Source: Vandiemenella viatica (taxonomy: Eukaryota; Arthropoda; Insecta; Orthoptera; Morabidae). From it: DNA of 64,000 nt. The notes beneath the pieces were generated by a model. The model searched no databases. It saw only the letters and a list, made by a program, of their open reading frames with translations, and was not told where the DNA came from. Made by a program: the position numbers and the translations under genes. Where the stretch lies: the NCBI GenBank assembly GCA_031002005.1, contig CM061918.1, positions 62,406,531 to 62,470,530 of the forward strand. The letters run 5' to 3'. Of the stretch, positions 1-11,098 are shown in pieces; the stretch's first letter is position 1, and each line of letters begins with the position of its first letter.

Positions 1-301
1 GGTCATGACAGCTGGATTTCGTTACTTTCTCACATCCATAATCATAACTATTAAGAAATTACCTGAAGTTAAAATGATTATTTTGATGAATTATTTGCGT
101 CGTTACGCCATGAAACGGGTTTCTATAAGCAAAAAATGACATTTTTCTCAAATTACAGGCATATCTGTAATTCTACGAATCTAAATATATATAATCGTAT
201 GTATGTCCAAAAGTCGGCGAACTTGTAAATTAAATGTTTTCCGCTTGTTACAAAGTGATAAGCAGTAAATATATGAGGCAAGAGCAGCCTTGTCATTTTA
301 T
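1..301. other. AT-rich stretch, nothing recognised
   Basis: AT-rich flank left of the Tc1 foldback. No coding similarity, tRNA-like box or terminal repeat is visible. Confidence 0.5.
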
Positions 302-303
302 TA

Positions 304-916
304 CACAGACGGAAAAAAAAATCCCAACACCAAGAAAAAATTATTGTAGAGTAATGAAATTTGGACAATGCATTTGTCAAGTTAACATGTTTAATTGATT
401 AAATTTTCAAGATCACAGGTTAATTTAAGCTCAAGAAAATGCATTTCAAATGTGAAATACTGTTAAATTAATAGCCGGTGTAACCTCCAGAATTTTGAAT
501 GCAAGCCTGCAAACGTGAATGCATTGTGTCATACAGGTTTCGAATGTCACTTTGTGGTATGGAGTTCCATGCTTGTTGTACTTGTGCTGTCAATACTGGG
601 ACGGTCAGTGCTGGCTGTGGATGATGCTGGAGTTGTCGTCCAATGATATCCCATACGTGTTCAATTGGAGACAGATCTGGTGATCTCGCAGGCCAAGGTA
701 ACATGTCGACACTCTGTAGAGCACGTTGCGAGACAACAGCGGTATGAGGGCGAGCGTTATCCTGTTGAAAAACTCCCCCTTGAATGCTGTTCATGAATGG
801 CAGCACTACAGGTTGAATTACCAGACTGACGTACAAATTTGCAGTCAGTGTGTTTGGTATAACCACAAGAGTGCTCCTGCTGTCATAGGAAATTGCTCCC
901 CAGACCATGACTCCAG
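304..916 (-). repeat. Left 613-bp arm of the Tc1 foldback
   Basis: This is the reverse complement of 1135-1747. It contains an antisense copy of the transposase 3' end, so an identical C-terminal peptide is open on the minus strand down to 468. Confidence 0.9.
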
Positions 917-1583
917 CCCTGTAGCGTGCATTCCACTGACTACAAGCCATCGCCGTTTGCGACTCCAGTGGTGTCAAGCCAGAGCTCATTGGAGGACGGA
1001 GTGGAGATCTGTTGTGTTTTCTGATGAAAGCAGGTTCTGCCTTGGTGCCAGTGATGGCCGAGTGTTGGTCAGAAGGAGGCCAGGGGAACGCCTGCAACCA
1101 AACTGTCTGCGGCCTAGACACACTGGACCTACACCTGGAGTCATGGTCTGGGGAGCAATTTCCTATGACAGCAGGAGCACTCTTGTGGTTATACCAAACA
1201 CACTGACTGCAAATTTGTACGTCAGTCTGGTAATTCAACCTGTAGTGCTGCCATTCATGAACAGCATTCAAGGGGGAGTTTTTCAACAGGATAACGCTCG
1301 CCCTCATACCGCTGTTGTCTCGCAACGTGCTCTACAGAGTGTCGACATGTTACCTTGGCCTGCGAGATCACCAGATCTGTCTCCAATTGAACACGTATGG
1401 GATATCATTGGACGACAACTCCAGCATCATCCACAGCCAGCACTGACCGTCCCAGTATTGACAGCACAAGTACAACAAGCATGGAACTCCATACCACAAA
1501 GTGACATTCGAAACCTGTATGACACAATGCATTCACGTTTGCAGGCTTGCATTCAAAATTCTGGAGGTTACACCGGCTATTAA
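914..1583 (+). pseudogene. Tc1-family transposase, N-terminally lost
   Basis: In life this DDE transposase cuts and pastes the element after binding its terminal repeats. The visible protein begins near VACIPLTTSH and includes the first catalytic aspartate in VVFSDESRF. It then has PGVMVWGAIS, the second aspartate in QQDNARPHTA, and the glutamate in WPARSPDLSPIEHVWD, ending ...SGGYTGY at a stop at 1583. The paired helix-turn-helix N-terminus is absent because the left half of the element is an inverted copy of the 3' end. The frame stays open upstream to 726, but that part is antisense sequence and not transposase. There are 32 residues between the second D and the E by direct count, against 34 in canonical Tc1. 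Family call is firm; activity is very unlikely. Confidence 0.9.
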
Positions 1584-1747
1584 TTTAACAGTATTTCACA
1601 TTTGAAATGCATTTTCTTGAGCTTAAATTAACCTGTGATCTTGAAAATTTAATCAATTAAACATGTTAACTTGACAAATGCATTGTCCAAATTTCATTAC
1701 TCTACAATAATTTTTTCTTGGTGTTGGGATTTTTTTTTCCGTCTGTG
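1135..1747 (+). repeat. Right 613-bp arm of the Tc1 foldback
   Basis: Sense-oriented arm holding the transposase C-terminus and the original 3' end of the element. It pairs base for base with 304-916. Confidence 0.9.
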
Positions 1748-1749
1748 TA

Positions 1750-2181
1750 TTATTATTATCTATATATTAATACGCTAAGCGAAAACTTATGTTACATTTT
1801 TAAAAATATTGCGCGCACGGAGAAAAGTGAGATTTGGCATTGTTAAAGATTATATGGAGAAGAAGTGAATGAAGTTAAAATCTATATATAATATGCGTTA
1901 CAAATACATTAAATAAAATAAAATAAAACGCTCGCTCGCCTACGTAGTTCGCTCAGATGGCTGGTAGGTGGCGCAGCTAGCGGCCTTACTTTGTCTTCTT
2001 TGGTGAAACATAACAGTTGAAATTAATCTCTGAACTTATATAGAAGCAAGAAACAACATTTCGACGGCTGGTAGATAGCTCAGCTAGCGGCCAGAATATT
2101 GGGCGAACGGAGGAACTTAAAGAAATACAGAAAGCTAAAATTATATATAATATATTTTACAAACCTTGGAATCGATATAAG
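1750..2181. other. AT-rich stretch with a short internal repeat
   Basis: No gene seen. A motif of the form GCTGGTAGRTRGCKCAGCTAGCGGCC occurs at about 1960 and again at about 2068. Each copy sits near a similar AT-rich string, suggesting decayed tandem or dispersed repeat sequence. Confidence 0.4.
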
Positions 2182-2533
2182 CAGTCAGAGATAATCGATT
2201 ACTTCAGTTGTAAACAAATGCACAGTTTGTCTCTGGTTTGCGACATGGGCTGCGCAGAATGAATTTCCCGTAAACTTTTTACTCTTGGTCCAGGCCGAAT
2301 TTCAACCTAACCATGATCACTATGACAAAACGAACCTATTTAGGTTGATATGATCCCTGTAACGATAATTTTTGTGTGATTTTTACAGTGCTGCTAACAT
2401 TTCGCGGTTGCGGAGCATCCCATATTTCGGCATTTTTAATTTAATTCGTGGCGACTTTTCCGGAAAAGGAGAGTGCTAAACGTGAAGAGGACGCTATAAG
2501 GAAACAGTTAATCCAAATTTCAACAGGTCAGTA
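2182..2533. repeat. Unclassified repeat, copy 1 (mixed orientation)
   Basis: Two blocks here recur near 4.0-4.4 kb. Block 2182-2336 matches 4003-4112 in inverted orientation, with internal deletions in the latter. Block 2421-2533 matches 4312-4425 in direct orientation, sharing a catatttcRgcatttttaat core. One inverted and one direct relation within a few hundred bases suggests part of a larger element whose middle was flipped, or two insertions. No coding capacity is recognised. Confidence 0.6.
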
Positions 2534-3752
2534 ACTGTGTTTCACTGGTGGAGAATGTCCCACCCCAAAAATATAATAAGCATAGTTAATACATGTTACA
2601 AATAGATTATTAAAATAAAAAATTAATTTTCGAACGTGTGTGTGCGCGTGAAATAGGATCGGAGCCAAAGTTCTTACATGAATTCCCCGCATTGAGACAC
2701 ACTGTGGTCTTTGGTAAAACGAAAGACTCTGATAAAGTAGAGATTATTGTTTGAAGTTATGAAAGGAATACTTTGAAAAGGAAGTTAGTGATTCTGCCAA
2801 ATACTATATGGTAATTTGATTATTTAAAATGTTAAACTTTGGTTAAGTGTCTTTTGATTTTTTAATTTCATTAGAGAGAGAGAGAGAGACAAGAAATAAG
2901 GAATACTTATTTGCGTGAAATTCAAAATGATAATAGACCAAATTTAAATAGCGAACACACAAAATGACGAAATTATTTTGTTAGATACATTTAAATGCGC
3001 ATGTTTCATAATGCTAAAGCAGTTTTCCGGCCTAAATGAACCATCGAAAAATACATTTCATCATTTGCTATGGTTAGATTAGAAGCTAAAATTTAGCATA
3101 CAGTCACGCGTGGAGTGTATCGTTTTAATCTTATAGGTAATGCAGAGAATTACTAGATTATTATTCTTTCATGAAAGAAACTAAACAACTTAATGAATTA
3201 CGGTCGAATTTCGATCGCTGGGCGCGATCACTAGTTTCATTTATTCGGAAAAATGCCTTTGCGAGATGAGTAATAACCTCGTGAACAGGTAGTAGTGTGC
3301 TTACTAATATAGGTTAAAATAACTTTCGTGTTGGAAATCAAACGTGCATACAACCACATAAATAAATTTTTTCACATGAAAACTTACAGAAACATCAAAG
3401 TAGAATCGATGGTAACAAAATTTTTTTACTAAACACTGCTATCAACATAGTACATTATCCAGTTCCTGTTTACATTGAATTCATATTATAATTATCATTC
3501 CTATTAATTTCACTTAATTGTCTTATTACTTTTTATTAATCCATAAACAGTGTTTGGAGTCGGCGCGAATCCTTCCAATGAATTCGGCCAGTAGAATAAG
3601 AGATATGGTGATGCACATCAGAATGTGTTGTGCGTTAAATTCGAAACAATATTTATCAATTCGAAGGCTTCCCATTTCACAAAAATCGATATTATAAGTT
3701 CGTAGTGACCATTATACATATATTAAATTATTATTTTTCATGCTTTATTAAT
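2534..3752. other. AT-rich stretch, nothing recognised
   Basis: No open frame of note. A short GA run lies at about 2874-2889. No terminal repeats or tRNA-like boxes were seen. Confidence 0.5.
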
Positions 3753-4002
3753 ATTTTTTCTTATTACTTTACGCCACGTCGACGGCTAAGGTCATTGGAG
3801 GCGGGATGGGAGGATGGGACTGGGGACAAAGTACGGGAAGGGTTTCGGCCATGGCCTTTTTGAAGGAAGCATCCCGGCATTCGCCTGGAGTGATTTGGGG
3901 AAACCATGGAAAACCCAAATCTGGATGCCCAGACGGGGATTCGAACCTGCGTCCCCCCAAATGCGAGGCCAGAACGTTAACCGTTCACCCACCACCCTCT
4001 GT
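3753..4002 (-). mobile_element. tRNA-derived SINE (family A), near full length
   Basis: On the minus strand the copy starts with a tRNA-like head carrying the B-box GGTTCGAATCC. It continues through the family body (CCAGATTTGGGTTTTCCATGG, then a GGCCATGGCC block) and ends in the GTCGACGTGGCGTAA tail and an A-rich end (T-rich on plus). It lies beside one block of the 2.2/4.1-kb repeat pair. Confidence 0.85.
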
Positions 4003-4425
4003 GAGTTTCATTTTGTCATAGTGATCGTAGTTAGGTTGAAATTACGGGTAATTCGTTCTCTGAAACTGCGCATTTGTTTACAAAGGAAGCAATAGATTAT
4101 CTCTGACTTATATTATAGATTCTAAGATGGCGAGCCATTTTGAACTGTATTTCGGATAAATATTTTGTGTCTGTTAATTTCATGCGACGTTTTACAACGG
4201 AGTGAAACTAAAATTGCAAGAAAATATTACAACAAAGGATTAAACCAACATTTCGAGAGATTATCATTGATTTCGCAACGCCGGCGGCATCTACTAGCTG
4301 CGCTGCAATGTCATATTTCAGCATTTTTAATTTAATTCGTAGCGACTTTTCCGAAAAAAAGGAGAGCGCAAAACGTGTACAGGACATTATAAGGAAGCAG
4401 TTAATCCAAATTTCAACAGGTCAGT
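4003..4425. repeat. Unclassified repeat, copy 2
   Basis: 4003-4112 is an inverted counterpart of 2182-2336, and 4312-4425 is a direct counterpart of 2421-2533. The sequence between is AT-rich with no recognised feature. Confidence 0.6.
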
Positions 4426-4559
4426 ACCAGTTTTGGGATTGTGGATAAGGTCTCCTCCCACCCCTTAATAATTTTAAGGATAATCTGGTAAGTGAAATCA
4501 ATACAAAACGTCTTCTGGAATTAATAGGGAAGAGGCTACGTTCCAAACGGAAAGGCAGA

Positions 4560-4660
4560 AAGGCCAAGGTAGAAACCACGTCAGGCTTCGGGAGGGGTTC
4601 GAAACAGGCCCAGATGGAGTCACGTAGTTCATGGACATTTCCTAATTGAGGTGACACACG
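4560..4660. mobile_element. Remnant of the CATAAACTACGT-type MITE
   Basis: The string ending CACGTAGTTCATGGACATTTCC followed by TAA resembles the right end of the MITE at 10723-11095. The preceding text (CACGTCAGGCTTCGGGAGGGG) resembles its interior. No convincing left end was found. Confidence 0.45.
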
Positions 4661-6240
4661 TGTAAGGAGTTATGCCTGGAGTCGAGCACGATCCTAGCGG
4701 TATAGGCACGAGGAGGCCGCATTCGGATGCTAAACTTACGCAACGCATCGCTGCAGTTACGTCTAACTGCAGACTTGCATCACGCGGCAGCGTGCCAATT
4801 AGGAGCGACATCCGGTAGACCATAAATAACTCCTCAATGGACAGGAGACCGTCAACGGCAAAGGACATCGACTGCACTCATACTATAACTGCTATGTCGT
4901 AAATCCTTAACTTAAATCAAACGCATAGGTTTTCTCTGTGGTATGCTAAATATCACTCCATCGTGTCTAATTATCAGTGTTGGTTGCTTTGCTTCCTTCT
5001 ACATTAGTAGATATGTCTTCCGACAGGCCTTAACTGGATTTTTTTCATTTCTTCCTGGCTTGAGAATCTTCATTTGTTGTTTCTACCTTCTTTTATATTT
5101 GTTAACATTCCAAAACTACTACTTCCTCTTCGCCATTTTCCTTCACCGTCTTGCGTACACCAGTTTCACGCAATAAAAGACCTAAGCAAGATGACTTCCT
5201 TTTCTTTTCAATCATTTCACTGCAGACATAAGTCCGTAAGCGTATTTTCCTAGGGATTTATTTGTTGTGGTATCACGGAGAAACTACAGAACCGACCTGG
5301 ATGGGTATTTCACAGTTAGAAAGCTTACCACCTAACTCAACAACTACAGTACGTAAACGATGATAATCTGTCCCTAACCTGAACAGATAGGCACCAAAGA
5401 TCACATTTCATTATAGATAAACAGCTTTCTAGACTTCAACAGATACCCACCAAAGATTATATTAAATCAGAGTTAATATTGTTGATGACTATGTATCTTC
5501 GGGCGTTTATTTCTCGTTTTCTGAAATGTAGACACGGAAAATGCAAATCAAATCGTTCAGAGAGCCGGAGGAACGCTCGGCATATGAAAATAGCTAGGAC
5601 CTAGGAAACCTAATACCACTGGAAAAGTTGCGGGCGATAGGAATGACATCAGCAACATGGTACTCATGAAAGCTAAGTAAATGATTAAAAACTAAATTCT
5701 TATGCTGTAATAAACAATGTTATTTCTGTTCCAGGGTGCATTTCAATATAGAAACAATCTCTGCTAATATGACAGCTCGAAAATCCAAACATATACCGTA
5801 GTTACAATCGACAAACATCAACGTCCAAGCAGGCAAACTCAAGCATTAAATAAAGTTGAGAAGAAATTGTGTCAACCGATTCGTAAATATTACTTTGAAC
5901 GCAACATATTTTAGATACGCGTTGCCACAAACGGTTCTATCTACAGGTCATTACTAAATAAAGTTATAAGTACGGTTAAGACCTAGATCACTTAGAAAGC
6001 GAATTACCACAACTAAAAAGAAAGGCGATAAGATCAACGGTAAAACATTGACCCAAGGCTCAGAATAAACAGTGACAGTGCTTGATGTAAGACACACTTG
6101 TACCAGAAAGGAAAACACAGTTATTTCAAATAGACAGTTGTAAGAGGATATTGCAAGTAAAGTGGACGGATAAACTACGAAATTAATATGTTTTGCAAAT
6201 GAGTCAACAAAGAAGTTCTGAAAGAATTTTAAAAACATAA
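4661..6240. other. Unassigned stretch
   Basis: No gene, element end or tRNA-like head recognised. Open frames at 4629-4877 (minus) and 4943-5176 (plus) show no similarity to known proteins and no splice context. Confidence 0.45.
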
Positions 6241-6290
6241 GAAATGGAATGATTGGTCACATTTTGAGACATGCGACATTAGTTAATATT
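6241..6290 (+). pseudogene. Fragment of LINE family A, ORF2 C-terminus
   Basis: The bases ggtcacattttgagacatgc match the segment of the 22-kb LINE copy that encodes VGHILRHA. Only about 50 bp are alignable by eye. Confidence 0.5.
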
Positions 6291-7299
6291 CCTGGACAAG
6301 AAAGAATTGAAACGTAGAAATGCAAAAGACAAATATTAGAAAATGTAAAGTAAGGAAATGAGTGAATAGATAAAAGTGGTATATGGACATAAACACATGA
6401 TCATACACCATGAACAGTTTAAGAAGGATGTTGAAACAGTCGATGAATCGATTACAAGCAAGAAGAAGAGTATTATTGCCAAGTGAGAAATACTTGTTCA
6501 CACAGGCTACAGAACACAAATTGTGTACAAAAATAAATTTACTATAATAGTTTGCGATAAGTTTCTTGAAATTCTGTATATAAATCAAACACACAAATAA
6601 TTCAGGGTTGAATAAAATCACCATGAATCTTTGCAAAAGTATTTTCAGGACATATTTATCATCTGACTAGGGTGTAGTCAAATATCTGGAATAGTGTCAC
6701 ATATATCGCGATATATGTTACCTAGTCCAAGATTAAAAATAATCTTTGAGTAAGGGAGAAAAATCACAAAAAAAGAAATACACAAAATACACTACCAAGA
6801 AATACACGTATTGCCCCAGATACAGTAAACATGCACACAATGTAATAAATAAATCACCCACGTTCTTACTTTTAATATCCTAATCTCATGTCTGATATAA
6901 CCTCAAGTCTTAGATGGCAGGACATTAGAGCGAACTCTAACGAACACACCAGACGCGGTGTATTTTGTTTTATTCTATTTGTGTTATTTCTGAGGGGATG
7001 CAAGATCTGAACAGTGGGTACACTTCCAAAAATTTATTACCTATCTTAAGCAACACTAGACATATCCCTCCGTCAATTGTGGTGACCAATTTTGAGAAAT
7101 AATTAGCTATCAATAATTGAAGCCTTTTTGAGTCACTAAAAACATAGCTGTATAGATAGCAGTGACTTTGAAAAGGCCATAGTGGAATCCACACAAGAAA
7201 ATTCTTCAATGTTCGCCCACAACGTGTACGATAGAGGGATGCACCAATAAATTTAGCTATCTTCAGAATCACATATGGTATTAATAGATGTTTCACCTG
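6291..7299. other. AT-rich stretch, nothing recognised
   Basis: Open frames on the minus strand (6283-6636, 6970-7296) are AT-driven and have no recognisable similarity. Confidence 0.45.
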
Positions 7300-7500
7300 T
7301 TTTTACTTATGGCTTTACGCCTCGTCGACGTCAAGGTCATTAGAGGCAGGTTGGGATTGGGGACAAGGATCGGGAAGGAATTCGGTCATGAAGGAAGTAT
7401 CCCGGCATTGGCCTGGAGTGATTTGGGGAAACCACGCAAAACCAAAATCTGCATGGCCGGACGGGGATTCGAGCCACCGTCCTCCCGAATGCGAGGCCAT
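7300..7500 (-). mobile_element. SINE family A, head truncated
   Basis: The tail (GTCGACGAGGCGTAAAGCC on minus), body and B-box region are present. The copy stops at the start of the tRNA-like head near GCGAGGCCAT and is followed by unrelated sequence. Confidence 0.8.
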
Positions 7501-8893
7501 CGAACTCGGGCTTCTGCAAGCAACAGACGCAAATATAGTCTTACGTCTGCCAACGGCACTATCCACAAGGAGTGGGGCTGAGGAAGCGAGTTGCACTCTG
7601 ACTACGCACGCGACCCTGCCATCGAGGTCGGCGGCTGAAGAGATGATTTTGGCAAGTGTTCGCAAAACCGGAACCACCAGCGAGGCCAACTACTATGCAC
7701 GCAGAGGGTCGTCTCTGCCAGAGGCGACACATCGACAAACAAATTCACACGGTTACAAGTTGGCGACTTGCTAGTTAATGCCTAAGGCCAAGGACATCTG
7801 CGTTGACAGCCTCGCCAAAAATAAAATTAAACCGGGAACCCTATCAGAAAAATTCATAATACATGAGCGACATTATACAGTCAGCAATTATTTTCTCTCA
7901 AAATCACAATCGGCTGTCGTGCTTGAAACACTAGACATCTCAAAATAGCGTCTTCAGGTAGATATACTCATAGTACCTTCTCTAACATTTAACGCTAAGG
8001 ATGTGACCATAATACTACAGTTTATTTTGATATTAATTGCGGTCGGTTATGGCCATATTAATCTCAGAAACTACAACATGTCTGGACCTGAACTAAAAAT
8101 ATTAAACGTTTTAATAATGGAACATCACGCTGTTATTTATGTAGTCAGCAAACAAGGTAAGAAATTAACAAATTCCTTATTCAACTGGTACTATTTCATC
8201 ATTTTCTGTCTAAAAATAATAATGCCACATTCTTCAAACGTACTGTAATTTTTTTATACCTATCCTTACACCAATTTAAATAACGAATTAAAAGTATGTT
8301 TAAAACTACTAACATACTTATGGAAATATTCTATAGGCAATTTCAAATTCAAATTGTTACACCGTGATTTCTTAGTAAAAAGTCAAGCACGCAAGCTTCT
8401 AAAACACAAATATAAAAATATGTGCAAGGATCACTCTGTATTTCAGATTAACACCCTTTTCTATAAAAGTGACAAAATATCACAAAATACTTTTTGAATT
8501 CTTTTTTATCTTTTGACTTCTATTATTTAGTTCTTCAGTTTTCTCAAATGTAATACATTAAACGGATTACGTGGATCAATGGTAATAACTATAAGTAGTA
8601 TATAATTTACTGTAAACAACTTTGCGCTAGAAGAGATATTTACCTAACAAGGAGAGGTTTCCGGTGTGGAAATCGGAATGGAAGAACGATCCATTAAATA
8701 CACTTCAGGTATCTCATCCTAATAGCGTTTACGAAAAATTCAGAGTTAAAAACTGTGAAAATTTCCACGGTTTACGTGTACAGGGTGATACCTTGATTAC
8801 ACAAACTTTTAGTGATGATGGAGAAGGGTAAATGTATCAATTTTTAGGTATGAGGCGACCGACCCGAAAGTTATAATCAAAAATCGTTCCCTT
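7501..8893. other. Unassigned stretch, GC-richer start
   Basis: 7501-7774 is relatively GC-rich and open on the plus strand (continuing a frame through the SINE). The peptide (for example RKTGTTSEANYYARR) is not recognised and there is no splice or start evidence. 7775-8893 is AT-rich with nothing recognised. Confidence 0.4.
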
Positions 8894-9135
8894 CTTTTTT
8901 TTGCTTGGGCTTTACGCCTCGTCGACTGCGTGGTCATTAGAGGCATGATGGGATGGGGGACAAGGAACGGGAAGGAATTCGGCTATGGTCTTTTGAAGGA
9001 AACATCCCGGCATTAACCTGGAGCAATTTGGGGAAACCATGGAAAACCCAAATCTTAATGCCCGGACGGGGATTCGAACCCGCGTCCTCCCGAATGCGAG
9101 GCCAGAACGTTAACCGTTCACCAACCACGCTCGGT
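8894..9135 (-). mobile_element. SINE family A, full length
   Basis: Complete copy from the A-rich end and GCCCAAGCAAAA tail (T-rich on plus) to the head end ACCGAGCGTGG. The intact B-box reads GGGTTCGAATCC. Confidence 0.88.
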
Positions 9136-9439
9136 AAATCTTTCCCATACCACTGACAGCAGAATAGATGTACAGGAACAGCCGTTGCTAAGATCGTAGG
9201 ATAGGCAATCGCGATGAGCACTTATAGTAGGTGTAGAGGTTGGGATAATAACCTCACTTTGCAGTGAGGGTTTGTGAGCACCTTGATGAGACATTCCCCG
9301 TAAAGTGGATAGGCAGAGGAGATCCTGTTCTGTAGCTCCGTCGCCTGATCTCTTCTTGTGTGGCCGTGTTAAAAGTCTTGTGTCAAGACGCTTATTGAGA
9401 ACGAAGAGGTTATCCTGTCTAGAATTCTGGCTGCCTGAG

Positions 9440-9526
9440 ACGCTGTTTGCACGACACCGGTTACGACAGAACTTCGCACGACTATGCATTGATGTTGGGG
9501 GAAGCCATTTTGAACAACTGTTGTAA
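9440..9526 (+). pseudogene. Transposase C-terminal scrap
   Basis: A short open stretch ends with residues CIDVGGSHFEQLL and a stop. This resembles the C-terminus of Tc1/mariner-related transposases whose N-terminus is the DUF4817-type helix-turn-helix; compare the minus-strand ORF ending GQHFQHLS at 32085. Nothing upstream is clearly transposase, so this is a truncated fragment. Confidence 0.4.
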
Positions 9527-9797
9527 ATGTAGCAGCTTGTGAAACTTGTGCAGGTAAATGGAATTTATTATTACTGCACCGTAGATTTAAGATTTTCGGT
9601 CTTTCTGGCATCAAGTTAAGGGCGCCGTTACTAGTCCATCAACAGAGGAAATTATCTGAGGGTATCGCAAGTGATGACCAGGGTTCGGAAGTTGAGGCCC
9701 TTAGTTTGAGCACAGCACGAGGCTATGGCAGAATTTGAGTAGATTTTCGAATATAAGTTTCGACTCGGTGGTTTATCATGAAGTGTTGAGTACTGAC
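9527..9797. other. Probable intron sequence downstream of the PDSS1 exon
   Basis: On the minus strand this follows the exon's GTCAGT donor. No second exon of the synthase is seen between here and position 1, so the next exon would lie beyond the window. Confidence 0.5.
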
Positions 9798-9971
9798 CTG
9801 CCTGATGTCGTTGTAGACGTCCTTGAGGTCGGCGTCGAGCAGCCTGTAGGGGTCTGCGCTGTAGGCCGGCAGGGAGCCCGGCTGGTGGGTCCGCATGCTG
9901 CTGAGGCACCGACGGCTGCCGGCGTCCGGGCACGGCGAGTTCTGAGACGACGTGCACGATGCCCTCGCCGC
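9798..9971 (-). CDS. PDSS1: Internal exon of PDSS1 (trans-prenyl diphosphate synthase)
   Basis: PDSS1 is the mitochondrial catalytic subunit that elongates isoprenyl diphosphates for the ubiquinone tail. This 174-bp, 58-codon, phase 0-0 exon is bounded on the minus strand by a T/G-rich tract and TTGCAG acceptor and by a CAG|GTCAGT donor. Its last 23 residues contain DPYRL, DADLK and VYNDIRQ. This aligns with the PDSS1 segment where DPFKL, DLK and LYEDIRK precede the first helix of the prenyl-synthase fold. Upstream residues are rich in R, S and C (SRRCLSSMRTH), fitting a mitochondrial presequence. The two Asp-rich catalytic motifs lie in later exons, not in the window. The exon is markedly GC-rich against its flanks. 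The identification rests on a short stretch, but splice sites, phase and composition agree. Confidence 0.75.
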
Positions 9972-10212
9972 CTGCAACACAACACAACACACTTAACATC
10001 GCCACCTCCGTGTAAACTGTCTCAGGTTTTAGCTACAAGGCCAGGTTTTGGAGGGTGTTCGGTCTGGCTCCTAGCGGGGGCCGCGTCCGCGACGCTCCCC
10101 GTGGGCAGCCTTAATGGGTGACGAAACGCGCCTCACCTCACCACACGCACTGTAATAGCGGGCAATTCTTCAATTGGCCTAATCTCGAGGCGGAGCTGTC
10201 TGCTGGGAATAA

Positions 10213-10214
<2 letters not shown>

Positions 10215-10248
<34 letters not shown>
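10215..10248. repeat. Poly-T run, 34 bases
   Basis: Uninterrupted T run. It could be the A-tail of a minus-strand retroposon, but no recognisable body adjoins it. Confidence 0.9.
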
Positions 10249-10250
<2 letters not shown>

Positions 10251-10722
10251 GGACTGGTTGACATTGATGACAGAAAGGTCGGATACTCTCTTAACCTCAC
10301 CGCTTCTAAAAGGATAAAATTCAATTGAAGTCATGTCTAACATTACCGTTTGTGTTTCTCGTTAACTGTGTATTTTCTAAAACAGCAGAGCTTCACAAGG
10401 TTTTACTAACAACAACCGCTACCAATAAAAGAAAAGTTGCCACGCACCCTCCACAATTCTATTATTAAAAAGGTAAAAAAAAGCAATTATAAAAGCGCAT
10501 ATATTTATTTTTTGATTATATTGCTTTAAAATTTACTGAAAAGTAGTAACAAATAAAAAATAAATCAGTGGGAACGATGAGCTTGCATTCATTTTTACAA
10601 GATTCCGTATTCTTGGTTCAATATTAGAAAGTTCACAGCGTGAATCATTGGTACTATCCAGTTTGCTTCCATAGTTTGTTTTTATAGCAGAAAGAGCTGA
10701 AAACTCTTATTATCAGCAATAA
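10249..10722. other. AT-rich stretch, nothing recognised
   Basis: No coding or repeat signal recognised between the poly-T run and the MITE at 10723. Confidence 0.5.
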
Positions 10723-11095
10723 GGGAGTATCCATAAACTACGTGACTCGGTCTAGGGGAGGGGGGGGTGTTGGCTGGAAAGCTACGCTGGGCTACGTTGG
10801 GGGAGGGGGGATGTTTCGAGCCAGGCCACGTAGCTTTCCGTTCATATTATTTGTCACAGTTAAAATGTGATACAGAATACACAACAGCATCTAAATATTT
10901 ATTTCCACAATTTAATTATCCCCGTATGTAATTAAATCAATAGGGAAAATGGCTACGTGCTACGTGCTACGTGGAGAGTGGGGGGGGGGGGCGGGGATAG
11001 AGACAAAAGCCACGTCGGGCTACGTGGGGGTAGGGGGGGGGTTCAAGGAGGCCAAAATGGAGCTACGTAGTTTATGGACACTCGCTAAGTGCTTG
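10723..11095. mobile_element. MITE (TIR GGGAGTATCCATAAACTACGT), TAA duplication
   Basis: Non-autonomous element of 373 bp. The left end reads GGGAGTATCCATAAACTACGT and the right end, inverted, reads GCGAGTGTCCATAAACTACGT. TAA flanks it at 10720-10722 and 11096-11098. The interior is full of G-runs and repeated CTACGTG strings. The 3-bp TAA duplication suggests PIF/Harbinger-type mobilisation. The ends resemble those of the commoner MITE family at 12.3, 35.8, 37.8, 42.2, 63.2 and 63.7 kb. Confidence 0.8.
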
Positions 11096-11098
11096 AAA

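Larger units (their letters stand above)
304..1747 (+). mobile_element. Tc1-type transposon rearranged into a perfect foldback
   Basis: The element is flanked by TA at 302-303 and 1748-1749, the target duplication of the Tc1/mariner superfamily. Both ends read CACAGACGG inward. Its two outer 613-bp arms (304-916 and 1135-1747) are inverted copies of each other with no gap in register, and no mismatch was noticed by eye. A unique 218-bp spacer lies between them. The right arm plus spacer carries the 3' two thirds of a Tc1 transposase on the plus strand. The left arm is a reverse copy of that 3' part and has replaced the original 5' half, including the DNA-binding region. The element cannot make a complete transposase, but it keeps both ends and could be moved in trans. 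Arm identity implies a recent rearrangement or strong gene conversion. Confidence 0.9.

Noticed and set aside
726..913. N-terminal extension of the Tc1 transposase frame
   Set aside because: This part is the antisense copy of the 3' arm; it only happens to be open and is not transposase sequence.
6283..6636. 117-codon minus-strand open frame
   Set aside because: Product is hydrophobic AT-driven text with no recognisable domain and no splice or promoter support.
7388..7774. 128-codon plus-strand frame as a gene
   Set aside because: Its first third is SINE sequence read in sense; the remainder is not recognised.
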